DNA of 64,000 nucleotides from Streptomyces rubiginosohelvolus (GTDB taxonomy: Bacteria > Actinomycetota > Actinomycetes > Streptomycetales > Streptomycetaceae), in contig NZ_BMTW01000003.1 in assembly GCF_014649875.1 (NCBI RefSeq), forward strand, positions 186,001 through 250,000, read 5' to 3'. Below the pieces are notes generated by a model. The model saw only the letters and a program-made list of their open reading frames with translations, had not been told where the DNA came from and did not search any database. The first letter of the stretch is position 1, and each line of letters begins with the position of its first letter. The translations under genes and the position numbers were made by a program. Shown here piece after piece: positions 33,942 to 42,308 of this stretch.

Positions 33942-36900
33942 TTAGTTGAAGGGCATTTGGGCTATCTGACTGACAGCCCATCCAGCCGCATAGCAGCCAG
34001 CGGCAAAACCCAGCGAGGTTCCGAGTGTCAGCGGGGCCGCGACCACAGCGCTCGCGCAGTACACGGAGACACCGCCCCCGGTAACCGCACCCGCTACGTC
34101 GCCCCACAGCGCCTCGGTGTCACCCTCAGCCAGATGCTGCCCCGCCTGAATGAGGTCACCAGCAGGGCCCAGGACATCCAGGAACGCCAGTCCGGTGGGG
34201 TCGATCTTGTTGACGGGGTCGCCTGCGGCATAGAGGTAGGGGTTCTGTTCCTGGCCGGAGGGGTCGGGGGTGGTGAAGCGGCCGATGTTGGGGTCGTAGT
34301 AGCGGGCCGCGAAGTGGTAGAGCCCGGTGGGGTCCTGGTAGCCGCCGGCGAAGCGGTAGGGCTGGGGGACCTGCTCGGTGGTGGCGGCTCGCTGGACGCC
34401 TCGCGGGCTGTAGGCGTACGTGTTGACCTTCGTGCCCGCTTCGTCCGTCAGGGCGACGACGCTGCCGAGTGCGTCGGTCAGGTAGTAGTGGTTCTTCCCC
34501 CCACGGGTCATGGAGTTCAGCGTTCCCCCGGGTTCGCGGTTGAATCCCGTGTCCACTCCGGCCGTTGAGGTGGCCGACAGGCCGAGGGGACCGTTGTGGA
34601 AGAAGGTGTCGCCGAGCTTGATGCGCTCGGACTGGTCGGTGGAACCGTACTGGCCCGCGTACGTCTTGCCGCCGGTCGTGATCGACGTCATCTGGGAGTG
34701 GTCCGACCACTTCATCCCGGTGCGGGTCGACTCGGGGGTGGAGGCGGCGGCTGTCTCATTGCCGATCTTGTCGTAAGCCCAGTTCGTGGCCGAGCCGTTC
34801 TTCGCGGTGATCTGCTGGGCGTCGTTGACCGTATAGGTGGTGCCACGCGGGCAGCCCTTGTCGACGCCCTGGGAGGTGAGGTTCCCGGCGAGGTCGTAGC
34901 AGTACTGCCAGGAGGAGGTGAGGGTGTTGCCCTTCTTCTCCGCCGCGTAGGAGAAGCGGCCTGACGTGTCGTATTCGTAGCTCGTCTTCGTCCCGGCGAC
35001 CGCGTCGGTCGTGGTGCCGATCTTGCCGCCGTCCTTGCCGTCCGGGCGGGCGTAGGTGTACGCCAGGTCGACCAGGGTGCCCTTCGGGCTGGTGGCCTTG
35101 ATCTTCTCCGGGCGGCCGGACTTGTCCGGGGTGACCTCCTGGACCGTGTTGCCCGGGTAGGTCGTCGTGGTGCGGACGTCGTTCCTGTTGTACCCGTACG
35201 TGGTGACCTTGCCCTTGGGGTCCTTCAGCTCCTTGAGCTTGTTGACCTCGTTCCAGGTGTAGTCGGTCAGGCCGGCGGGGTCCTTGTAGGTGTCGACGTT
35301 GCCCGCCGGGGTGTACGCCAGGACCGTCTGCGCCCCGTTCTGCAGGGTGCGGACCGTCTCGCGGGAGAGCGGGTCGAAGTCGTACCGGATGACTCCCGTG
35401 CCGTCGGAGCGCTGGGTGAGGTTGCCGTCGCCGTCGTACTCGTAGGTGACGGCCTGGTAGTTGGAGGAGTCGACCTTCTTCACCCGGTCACGGTGGTCGT
35501 AGGTGTAGACGATCGTGACCCCGCGGGCGTCCTTCACCGTCTCGGGGCGGCCCAGGGCGTCGTAGGTGTAGGTGGTCGTGCCCAGCGGTGCGGGGGCCTT
35601 GACCGTCTTCAGGTTGCCCTGGGCGTCGTAAGTGAACGTCGTGGAGACGGACTTCGCGTCCGTCATCTTCGTGGTGACCTTGCAGACCTGGCCCTCGAAG
35701 CCGCCGCAGGTGGGGGTGGCCGGGTTGTAGTCGAAGGACTGGTTGCCGCCGCCCGTTCCCTGCACGGCGACGGACTTGGTGTTGCCCGCCGTGTCGTAGG
35801 TGTACTTCGTCTTCTCGTCGTCCGCCGTGGTCATCGTCTCGGGCAGGTCCGACCCGGCGATCGTCTGGTAGCCGCTCATCGTGGCGGTCGCGCCGGTCGG
35901 AAGCTCGGACGATGTGGGGTTGTTCCGGGAGTCCCACCCGTACTTGGTGACGTTTCCGGAGGCCCCGCCCATGCCCATGGCGTCCGCGGCTTCCTCGACG
36001 TTGCGGTTCGCGTCGTACTTCTTGGAGCGTGACCGTTCCAGTGCGTCGGTGACCTTCTCGACCTGGCCGTCCGCGTCGTGCTCGTACGTCGTCGCGTGGT
36101 TCTCCGGGTCGGTGACCGTCGTCCTGCCGACCGCCGACGGGGAGGCGGCGGAGTAGGCGTAGGTCCAGGTCGGGCCGGTGTGGCCGGAGCCGTTGAACTC
36201 GGTGGCCCGGAGCATCGAGGTGACCCGGTTGTGGTCGTCGTAGGTGAAGACCGTCACCCGGCCCTCGTGAGTGGTGATCTTCGTCAGGCGGCGTGAGGAG
36301 TCATAGCCGAAGACCGTGGACTTCCCCTCGGTGTCCGTCGTCCTCTCCAGATCCCCGGCAGCGTTCAGGTCGAAGACGGACGTGCGGCCGGTGTGGTCCT
36401 CGGCCTGCCACTGGTTCGGGTACGTCTTGACCAGGTCCACCCAGCGCCCGGAGCGGGTCTCGGTCAGCTTGAAGCCCTTGTGCTCGCCGCCCTGGTCGTG
36501 CTGGGTGACCGTGATGGCGCCCTTGTTCTTGTCGGTCACCTTGGTCAGCGTGCCGTCGGCATTGTAGGTGTCCTTCGAACCGGACTTGCGGTCGGTCAGC
36601 GTGTACGTGCCGTCCGCGTTCTTCTTCAGGTCCTTGGAGTAGCCCTTGGGAGTGGTCAGGGACCCGTCGGACTCCTTCGCGAAGCGGACCGCCGCCCCGG
36701 TGGCGTCGTACAGGACCACCTCGCCGCCGTCCGCGAGGTTCAGATAACGCTCGTACTCCTGCCACCACCGCTGCGACACCTTGCCCCACGGGGCGTCCAG
36801 CGAGTTGTACGTCCGGGCCAGCCGCAGCTTCTGACCCACTCCGGCGATCTCGAAGTCCGTGCCCGCCAGCATCAGGTTGCCGGTGGAGTAGTTCACCCGC

Positions 36901-37331
36901 GCCACCAGCGAATCGGTGATCCGGAAGTCGGATATCTGGTGCCAGGGCACCGAACCCTGACCCTCCGGAACGTACGCGGCCGCTGCCGCCCCCCGGGCCG
37001 CCTTCCGGCCGGCCGGTGCGGGCGGTGTACCGGTTGCCGCACGCTCCTCCTCGGCCTCCAGCCAGGCCGCCTTCTCCGCCGAGGGCGCCGCCTCGTCCTC
37101 ATTGCCGAACGGCTTGTTGGAACCGACCTTCACCGGCGGGATCTCCGCCTTCGGGCCGCCCGGGCCCCAGGCGGATGTCGCCGCTCCGTCAGCAGCCGGG
37201 CCTGCGCCCGGTGCCGCCAGTGACGGCAGCGCCGATGCCCCCAGAGCCGCCACCACCAGGGCGGCGGTCAGAGCGCTTCTGCGCTGTATACGGGCACGCC
37301 GAGATGGCGTGCCGAAAGCACGCGAAACCAT
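33942..37331 (-). CDS. Secreted RHS/YD-repeat protein with hydrophobic C-terminal tip
   Basis: A 1129-residue protein. ATG 37331 follows GGGGGGATC and gives a Sec signal (basic RRARIQRR, then a hydrophobic core ending at SLAAPG near residue 41). After a disordered region (about 45-120) comes a DUF6531-like segment (STGNLMLAGTDFEIAG, about 150), then about 25 YD repeats of the TYDALGRP kind, and the RHS core ending in YYDPNIGRFTTPDP and NPYLYAAGDPVNKIDPTG near residue 1045. The last 80 residues are variable and hydrophobic with three Cys-Ala-rich stretches but no known nuclease or deaminase motif. In RHS toxins the tip after DPTG is the effector, so this may be a membrane-active tip. Two small membrane genes and RHS remnants follow. 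Confidence 0.92.
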   Translation of the reverse strand: MVSRAFGTPSRRARIQRRSALTAALVVAALGASALPSLAAPGAGPAADGAATSAWGPGGPKAEIPPVKVGSNKPFGNEDEAAPSAEKAAWLEAEEERAATGTPPAPAGRKAARGAAAAAYVPEGQGSVPWHQISDFRITDSLVARVNYSTGNLMLAGTDFEIAGVGQKLRLARTYNSLDAPWGKVSQRWWQEYERYLNLADGGEVVLYDATGAAVRFAKESDGSLTTPKGYSKDLKKNADGTYTLTDRKSGSKDTYNADGTLTKVTDKNKGAITVTQHDQGGEHKGFKLTETRSGRWVDLVKTYPNQWQAEDHTGRTSVFDLNAAGDLERTTDTEGKSTVFGYDSSRRLTKITTHEGRVTVFTYDDHNRVTSMLRATEFNGSGHTGPTWTYAYSAASPSAVGRTTVTDPENHATTYEHDADGQVEKVTDALERSRSKKYDANRNVEEAADAMGMGGASGNVTKYGWDSRNNPTSSELPTGATATMSGYQTIAGSDLPETMTTADDEKTKYTYDTAGNTKSVAVQGTGGGNQSFDYNPATPTCGGFEGQVCKVTTKMTDAKSVSTTFTYDAQGNLKTVKAPAPLGTTTYTYDALGRPETVKDARGVTIVYTYDHRDRVKKVDSSNYQAVTYEYDGDGNLTQRSDGTGVIRYDFDPLSRETVRTLQNGAQTVLAYTPAGNVDTYKDPAGLTDYTWNEVNKLKELKDPKGKVTTYGYNRNDVRTTTTYPGNTVQEVTPDKSGRPEKIKATSPKGTLVDLAYTYARPDGKDGGKIGTTTDAVAGTKTSYEYDTSGRFSYAAEKKGNTLTSSWQYCYDLAGNLTSQGVDKGCPRGTTYTVNDAQQITAKNGSATNWAYDKIGNETAAASTPESTRTGMKWSDHSQMTSITTGGKTYAGQYGSTDQSERIKLGDTFFHNGPLGLSATSTAGVDTGFNREPGGTLNSMTRGGKNHYYLTDALGSVVALTDEAGTKVNTYAYSPRGVQRAATTEQVPQPYRFAGGYQDPTGLYHFAARYYDPNIGRFTTPDPSGQEQNPYLYAAGDPVNKIDPTGLAFLDVLGPAGDLIQAGQHLAEGDTEALWGDVAGAVTGGGVSVYCASAVVAAPLTLGTSLGFAAGCYAAGWAVSQIAQMPFN

Positions 37332-37646
37332 GCGATCCCCCCACGGGATACGTAGACGCGGCGACCGCGGAGGCGATCGCCGGAGGCCCACACGCTGCCA
37401 CGGTTCCTTCACGCGGCACGAACAAGTTCTCGACCAAAAACGCGCAAACGAGCGAGAACAAGCCGACTTTCACGCCCGCTTCGCCCCGAAAAGAACCTAG
37501 ACCCAGCGTGACTTTCCCTGTGGCAACTGTTTCGGCGTCAACAAAAGCGGGGCTGAAAGCCAGCCCCGGACTCCCCCATTCCGCGCACCGAAACGCTTGA
37601 ACAGTCAAGGTCGGGCAAAGAAGCACACGGCGAGGGACGGGGAATC
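37332..37646. promoter_or_regulatory. 315-nt upstream region of the RHS gene
   Basis: A comparatively AT-richer gap between the RHS gene and a small plus-strand gene. An 8-bp stem CGGGGCTG / CAGCCCCG (37548-37555 / 37561-37568) is followed on the minus strand by CTTTTG, terminator-like. I see no convincing promoter hexamers and no gene. Confidence 0.4.
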
Positions 37647-37952
37647 ATGGAGCAGCAACAGCGCGGGGCGAGATCCGGCCTGCGGAGGATCGACCGCACT
37701 ACCCGCAGGGTCGGCATCGCGCTGTGCTGGTCCCACGCGATCGCCATCGCCCTCACCGCTGCCGAGGCCATCCTCCGGACGGCTACCGGCTGGTGGGTCA
37801 TCAGCTGGGCGCTGACCGCCGCTCTCGTCACCATCTGGGCGCTGCTCCGGGCTGCCCAGAAAGGGCTCCTCCGAAGGGCCGCCGGCAGTGAAGGAAAGGA
37901 GCCCGACCCCTGCTGGCACGAAGGGCCCCCTCACTACGATCGCGCCGCATAG
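37647..37952 (+). CDS. Hypothetical small membrane protein
   Basis: A 101-residue protein with an Arg-rich N-terminus (about 6-21) and two hydrophobic helices (about 23-43 and 48-66), followed by a polar tail ending HYDRAA. The ATG at 37647 is preceded by GAGGGACGGGG. The codon pattern supports coding, but there is no family I recognise. It lies between two unrelated, divergently and codirectionally placed genes and could be monocistronic. Confidence 0.5.
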   Translation: MEQQQRGARSGLRRIDRTTRRVGIALCWSHAIAIALTAAEAILRTATGWWVISWALTAALVTIWALLRAAQKGLLRRAAGSEGKEPDPCWHEGPPHYDRAA

Positions 37953-38019
37953 AGGCCCGGGTCCGACGACTCCGCCGACCCCGGAAGGCCGCCGAAGCCG
38001 ACCGGTTAGGCTCGGACGC

Positions 38020-38832
38020 ATGGAGAGCCTGCGCATCATCGACACCTGGCCGGTCACGACGGCGGCGGCCGCCGTCGTGCGGGCGGACGGCACGGTCCTC
38101 GGCACGCACGGGCCGGCCGACCACCGCTTCCCCCTCGCCTCGGTCACCAAGCCGCTCGCGGCCTACGCGGCGCTGGTGGCGTACGAGGAGGGGGCCGTCG
38201 AGCTGGACGAGCCCGCCGGGCCCGAGGGCTCCACGGTGCGCCACCTGCTCGCCCACACCAGCGGCCTCGCCTTCGACGAGCACCGGGTGACGGCCCCGCC
38301 CGGCAACCGCCGCCTGTATTCGAACGCGGGCTTCGAGGTACTCGGCGACCACATCGCCAAGGCGTCCGGCATCCCGTTCGCGGAGTACCTGCGCCAGGCC
38401 GTCCTGGAGCCGCTGGGCATGACCTCCACGACCCTCGACGGCTCCCCCGCCCGCGACGGCGTCTCCACCGTCGCCGACCTGGTCCGCTTCGCCGCCGAGG
38501 TCCAGGCCCCGCGCCTGCTCGACCCGCGTACGGTCCTGGAGGCCCAGAGCGTCGTGCATCCGGGCCTCAAGGGCGTCCTGCCGGGCTACGGCCACCAGAG
38601 CCCGAACGACTGGGGTCTCGGCTTCGAGATCCGCGACTCCAAGTCCCCGCACTGGACGGGCGACACGTCCTCCCCGGCGACGTTCGGGCACTTCGGCCAG
38701 TCGGGCACGTTCCTGTGGATCGACCCGGTCGCGGGCGCCGCCTGCGTCGCGCTGACCGACCGCGCCTTCGGCCCGTGGGCGGCGGAGGCCTGGACCCCGT
38801 TCACGGACGCCGTTCTGGCCGAGCTGCCCTGA
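38020..38832 (+). CDS. Beta-lactamase-fold serine hydrolase
   Basis: A 270-residue protein of the class C beta-lactamase/esterase family. The catalytic S-x-x-K is Ser41-Val-Thr-Lys44 in FPLASVTKPLAAY; the Y-x-N motif is YSNAGFEVLG near residue 105; a late GHFGQSGTF stands in for the HTG motif. No signal peptide is seen, so it is cytosolic and more likely an esterase or peptidase than an antibiotic-resistance enzyme. I chose the ATG at 38020 because the upstream in-frame extension is Pro/Arg-rich noise. It is convergent with the aminotransferase. Confidence 0.87.
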   Translation: MESLRIIDTWPVTTAAAAVVRADGTVLGTHGPADHRFPLASVTKPLAAYAALVAYEEGAVELDEPAGPEGSTVRHLLAHTSGLAFDEHRVTAPPGNRRLYSNAGFEVLGDHIAKASGIPFAEYLRQAVLEPLGMTSTTLDGSPARDGVSTVADLVRFAAEVQAPRLLDPRTVLEAQSVVHPGLKGVLPGYGHQSPNDWGLGFEIRDSKSPHWTGDTSSPATFGHFGQSGTFLWIDPVAGAACVALTDRAFGPWAAEAWTPFTDAVLAELP

Positions 38833-38841
38833 ACCGGCTGC

Positions 38842-40113
38842 TCAACTCGCCGTGTCCGCCAGCAGCTTCTCGTAGCCGACCAGGCGCACGCAGGCCGTGA
38901 CGCCCGCGATCGCCTGCTCCAGCTCCTCGGGGGTGGGGAAGCTGGGCGCGATCCGGATCACCGCGTCGTCCGGGTCCTGGCCGTGCGGGTGGGTGGCGCC
39001 CGCCGGGGTGAGGACGATGCCCGCGTCGGCGGCGCGGCGCACGACCTCGCGGGCACAGCCGTCGAGGACCTTCAGGGTGATGAAGTAGCCGCCCTTGGGG
39101 TCCGTCCAGGTGGCGAGGCCGGTGGAGCCGAGTTCGGCTTCGAGGATGCGCAGGACGGCGTCGAACTTCGGGCGGAGCTTGGCGCGGTGGAGGTCCATGT
39201 GGGCGTGCACGCCCGCCTCGTCCTTGAGGAAGAGCGCGTGCCGCAGCTGGTTCACCTTGTCCGGGCCGATGGTGCGCTTGGCGAGGTTGCCGAGCAGCCA
39301 GGTGACGTTGTCGGGCGAGGCGCCGAAGAAGCCGACGCCGCTCCCGGCGAAGGTGATCTTCGAGGTGGAGCCGAAGACGAAGGCCCGGTCGGGGTGGCCG
39401 TGGCCGGCGCAGGCGGCGAGGACGTCGGCTATCGCGACGCGCTCGTCGGTCAGGTGGTGGACCGCGTACGCGTTGTCCCAGAAGATCCGGAAGTCCGGCG
39501 CGGCGGTGGGCATGGCGGCGAGCCGGTCGACGACCTCGTCGCTGTAGCTGATCCCGTCCGGGTTGCTGTACTTCGGGACGCACCAGATGCCCTTGACCGA
39601 GGCGTCCTCGGCCACCAGCCGCCCCACGGTGTCCATGTCCGGGCCCTGGTCGGTCATCGGGACCGGGATCATCTCGATGCCGAGCCGCTCGCACACGCCG
39701 AAGTGCCGGTCGTAGCCGGGTACGGGACAGAGGAAGGCGATCCGCTCCTGGTCCACCCAGCGGGAGGCGGCCCCCGGCAGCACGCTCAGCATCGCGTGCA
39801 CCAGGCTGTCGTGCATCAGCTCCAGGCTGGAGTTGCCCGCGGCCACCAGCTGCTCGACGGGGACCTGGAGCGGGCCGCTGAAGATCTCACGCAGCTCGCG
39901 CAGGCCGTGGAGGCCGCCGTAGTTGCGGGTGTCCACGGATTCGGCGCTGCGGTACGTCTCGCCGGGCAGGGCGAGCAGCGGCGCGGACAGGTCGAGCTGG
40001 TCCGCGGCCGGCTTCCCGCGCGTGAGGTCGAGGGAGAGGCCCCGCCCCACCAGCTCGACGTAGTCCTGCTGCGCGCGGTCTCGGTGGGCGGCCAGGGCTT
40101 CGGGGCCGGACAC
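38842..40113 (-). CDS. Aspartate aminotransferase, type Ic-like (start uncertain)
   Basis: About 423 residues from the GTG at 40113. PLP enzyme of fold type I: DLTRGKPAADQL near the start, VPKYSNPDG and WDNAYAVHHL (PLP-phenol Asp and Tyr) mid-way, the Schiff-base Lys in GSTSKITFAGSGVGFF near residue 255, and IRIAPSFPTPEELEQAI (substrate Arg) near the end. This layout fits the actinobacterial type Ic aspartate aminotransferases. Start choice is difficult: a strong AAGGAG (40138-40133) sits 7 nt ahead of an ATC codon at 40125, 19 nt ahead of the GTG and inside the coding region if the ATG at 40158 is used. Confidence 0.9.
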   Translation of the reverse strand: MSGPEALAAHRDRAQQDYVELVGRGLSLDLTRGKPAADQLDLSAPLLALPGETYRSAESVDTRNYGGLHGLRELREIFSGPLQVPVEQLVAAGNSSLELMHDSLVHAMLSVLPGAASRWVDQERIAFLCPVPGYDRHFGVCERLGIEMIPVPMTDQGPDMDTVGRLVAEDASVKGIWCVPKYSNPDGISYSDEVVDRLAAMPTAAPDFRIFWDNAYAVHHLTDERVAIADVLAACAGHGHPDRAFVFGSTSKITFAGSGVGFFGASPDNVTWLLGNLAKRTIGPDKVNQLRHALFLKDEAGVHAHMDLHRAKLRPKFDAVLRILEAELGSTGLATWTDPKGGYFITLKVLDGCAREVVRRAADAGIVLTPAGATHPHGQDPDDAVIRIAPSFPTPEELEQAIAGVTACVRLVGYEKLLADTAS

Positions 40114-40295
40114 GATGGTGTTGATGGCAGATCTCCTTCGCGGGCGAACGCACGGCATACGGACATATGACGCCGCCTGCACCTTACGAAGGCGCCCCGC
40201 TCCGGCAGGCCCCAGGGTCGGTGTCCCACGTCGCAACCGGTCGCCCGCGATCACGCCGGGGCGAGCCACGGGGTGCGCTGCTAGATTCGTCCGCC

Positions 40296-40712
40296 ATGCG
40301 ATCACGAGACTACGACCTCGAATTCCGGGAACAGGCCGCCCGCATACGTACCTGGGGCCTCGGCCTGCTGGTCCTGGCGGGCCTGCTCTGGGGCTGGTGC
40401 GCCTATCTGCTGATGACCGAGTACACGATCGAGACGCGCACCGGCTTCGAGAAGGAGTGCGCGGCGCGGCTGTTCACGGACGGCGGCACCGCCAACGAGG
40501 GTGTGTATGCCGGGGATTACTGCGCGGACGAGCGCGACTGGCCCGAGGCGCTGGTCGTCCTGGGGCTCTCCATCCCCGTGTCGCTCGTGGGGACCGCGCT
40601 GGTCACGACCGGCAGTGTGAGCCGGCGGATGAGCGGGCACGCCCAGGCGATGCGTGAGCTGGACCGGATCGCGGCGAGGCGGGAGAAGAAGTCCGAGCAG
40701 GCCCAGGGGTGA
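40296..40712 (+). CDS. Hypothetical two-TM membrane protein
   Basis: A 138-residue protein beginning MRSRDYDLEFREQAARI. Two membrane helices (about 18-41 and 87-108) flank an extracytoplasmic loop with two cysteines (KECAARLF and GDYCADERDW), which could form a disulfide. The C-terminal 25 residues are charged. It is divergent from the aminotransferase. I do not recognise a family. Confidence 0.7.
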   Translation: MRSRDYDLEFREQAARIRTWGLGLLVLAGLLWGWCAYLLMTEYTIETRTGFEKECAARLFTDGGTANEGVYAGDYCADERDWPEALVVLGLSIPVSLVGTALVTTGSVSRRMSGHAQAMRELDRIAARREKKSEQAQG

Positions 40713-40823
40713 TCGGCGGCTCCGGTACCCCTCCGGGAATTCGGTCGCGCCCCACGGGGTGAGCCCTTAGCTTCCCTCCGGACGCCGGGGTTCGCCCGGG
40801 GCTCTACGACGAGGGGGCCGCGT

Positions 40824-41531
40824 ATGAGCGGCGAGGGTCCGCGGACCGACCGGCTGGGCATTCTGCTGGAGCAGTTCGACCAGGCACGGGAGATGGCCGA
40901 GGTCCGGCTGCACGGGCTCGGCGACGAGGAGTACCTCTGGGAGCCCGCGCCCGGCAGCTGGTCGATCCGCCGCCGGGAGGAGGCGGTGACGCCCCGGGCG
41001 TACGGTCCCGGCGCCTGGGTCATCGACAAGGGGGCGCCGGAGATCCCGGCGAGCGAGTACGCGGAGGTCGCGCGGCAGGCGGCGGACGGGATGTCCGTTG
41101 CGAAGATCGCCGAGGACTGGAGCGTGAGCGTCGAACGGGTCGAGGAGGTCCTCGCGTTCACCGGTGAGCCTGAGCCCGACGTCGTACCGGTCACCACCAT
41201 CGCGTGGCGGCTCGGGCATCTGCACTCCGACTTCGAGGGCCGCTGGGAGTGGACCTTCGGCGAGCGGCGGCAGGACCCGCATCTGCTGGTCGACTTCACC
41301 CCGTCCGCCTCGCTCGCGCTGGAGCGGTTCTGGGCCACCCTCGACCGCCACCGCGCGAGTATCGGCGCGCTCACCGAGGGGCAGCTCGACACGGTCGGCC
41401 TCTCGCAGTACCCGTACGGCTCCGATCCGGACGACGCGTACATCGGCACACTGGCCAACGGCAATCTGGAGCTCATCCACCACATGGCCGAGATCGCGCT
41501 CCTGCGTGACCTGTGGCGGGCCCGCCGGTAG
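40824..41531 (+). CDS. DinB superfamily protein
   Basis: A 235-residue DinB-like four-helix protein. Conserved His positions that hold the metal can be placed in WRLGHLHSDFEGRWEW (about residue 130) and LIHHMAEIALLRDL near the end. A central insert, about residues 75-105, reads like a small helix-turn-helix (VAKIAEDWSVSVERVEEVLAF). DinB proteins often act as thiol-dependent transferases (mycothiol in actinobacteria), so a detoxification role is likely. The gene ends 9 nt before the convergent pirin gene. Confidence 0.85.
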   Translation: MSGEGPRTDRLGILLEQFDQAREMAEVRLHGLGDEEYLWEPAPGSWSIRRREEAVTPRAYGPGAWVIDKGAPEIPASEYAEVARQAADGMSVAKIAEDWSVSVERVEEVLAFTGEPEPDVVPVTTIAWRLGHLHSDFEGRWEWTFGERRQDPHLLVDFTPSASLALERFWATLDRHRASIGALTEGQLDTVGLSQYPYGSDPDDAYIGTLANGNLELIHHMAEIALLRDLWRARR

Positions 41532-41540
41532 CGACAGCCC

Positions 41541-42200
41541 TCAGCCCGCCAGCTCCCAGACCAGCAGCTCCGCCGGGCCCGCCACCGCGACCGCCGCCAG
41601 GCCCCGGGCGTCGGTGATCCGGGCGGCGTCGCCGGGGCCGAGTTCCTCGCCGCCGAGGCCGACGCGGCCCCGCACCACATGCACGTACAGGCGCACCGCG
41701 TCCGGGACCGCCGTGCGTTCGTCCTCGGTCAGGCGGCGGACGTGGAGCATCGCGCCCGCGCCGGGCAGAGCGTACGGCGTGGAGTCGGCGATGCCGGGCA
41801 CCACCGTGTACGAGGGTTCACCGCCCGGCTCCAAAGGGGCCAGCCACATCTGGAGGAAGGTCAGCGGATCGGTGCCGTCGTTGCGTTCGACGTGGCGGAC
41901 CCCGGAGGCGGCACTCAGGTGGGCCACGTCCCCGGCCCGGACGACGGTGGAGTGCCCGGCCGAGTCGCGGTGGGTCAGCTCGCCCTCGACGACCCAGGTG
42001 ACGATCTCCGTATGGCTGTGCGGGTGCTCGTCGAACCCGGCACCGGGGGCGAGGCGTTCCTCGTTGCAGGCCAGGATCGGGCCGAAGCGGAGGTTGTCCG
42101 GGTCGTAGAAGGAGCCGAAGGAGAGGGCGTGCCGGGTGTCGATCCCGGCGGCCCCGTCGCCGCCCCGGTAGCGGTCGTCGGACCGGTGCACGGATATCAC
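41541..42200 (-). CDS. Pirin-like bicupin protein
   Basis: A 219-residue pirin-family protein. The N-terminal cupin has the metal ligands in FDEHPHSHTEIVTWVVEGELTHRDSAGH (His/His/Glu/His, about residues 56-83) and FLQMWL near residue 115; the C-terminal cupin lacks ligands, as usual. Bacterial relatives show quercetin dioxygenase activity. GTG at 42200 starts the conserved MISVHRSDDR; upstream in-frame sequence is not conserved-looking. Convergent with DinB and divergent from fasR. Confidence 0.9.
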   Translation of the reverse strand: MISVHRSDDRYRGGDGAAGIDTRHALSFGSFYDPDNLRFGPILACNEERLAPGAGFDEHPHSHTEIVTWVVEGELTHRDSAGHSTVVRAGDVAHLSAASGVRHVERNDGTDPLTFLQMWLAPLEPGGEPSYTVVPGIADSTPYALPGAGAMLHVRRLTEDERTAVPDAVRLYVHVVRGRVGLGGEELGPGDAARITDARGLAAVAVAGPAELLVWELAG

Positions 42201-42308
42201 CCGGCCACGGTAACCGGGGCCTCCGCGAGGTGTGCCGCTACCCGCCGGTACGGGCCGGCGTCGCCCCGCCCCACCGAGCCACCGGCCCGATAAGGCAGTC
42301 TTGTCCTC

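Noticed and set aside
33900..37412. RHS region as an insertion sequence or prophage
   Set aside because: No transposase, integrase, terminal repeats or tRNA target; only RHS fragments and small membrane genes are present.
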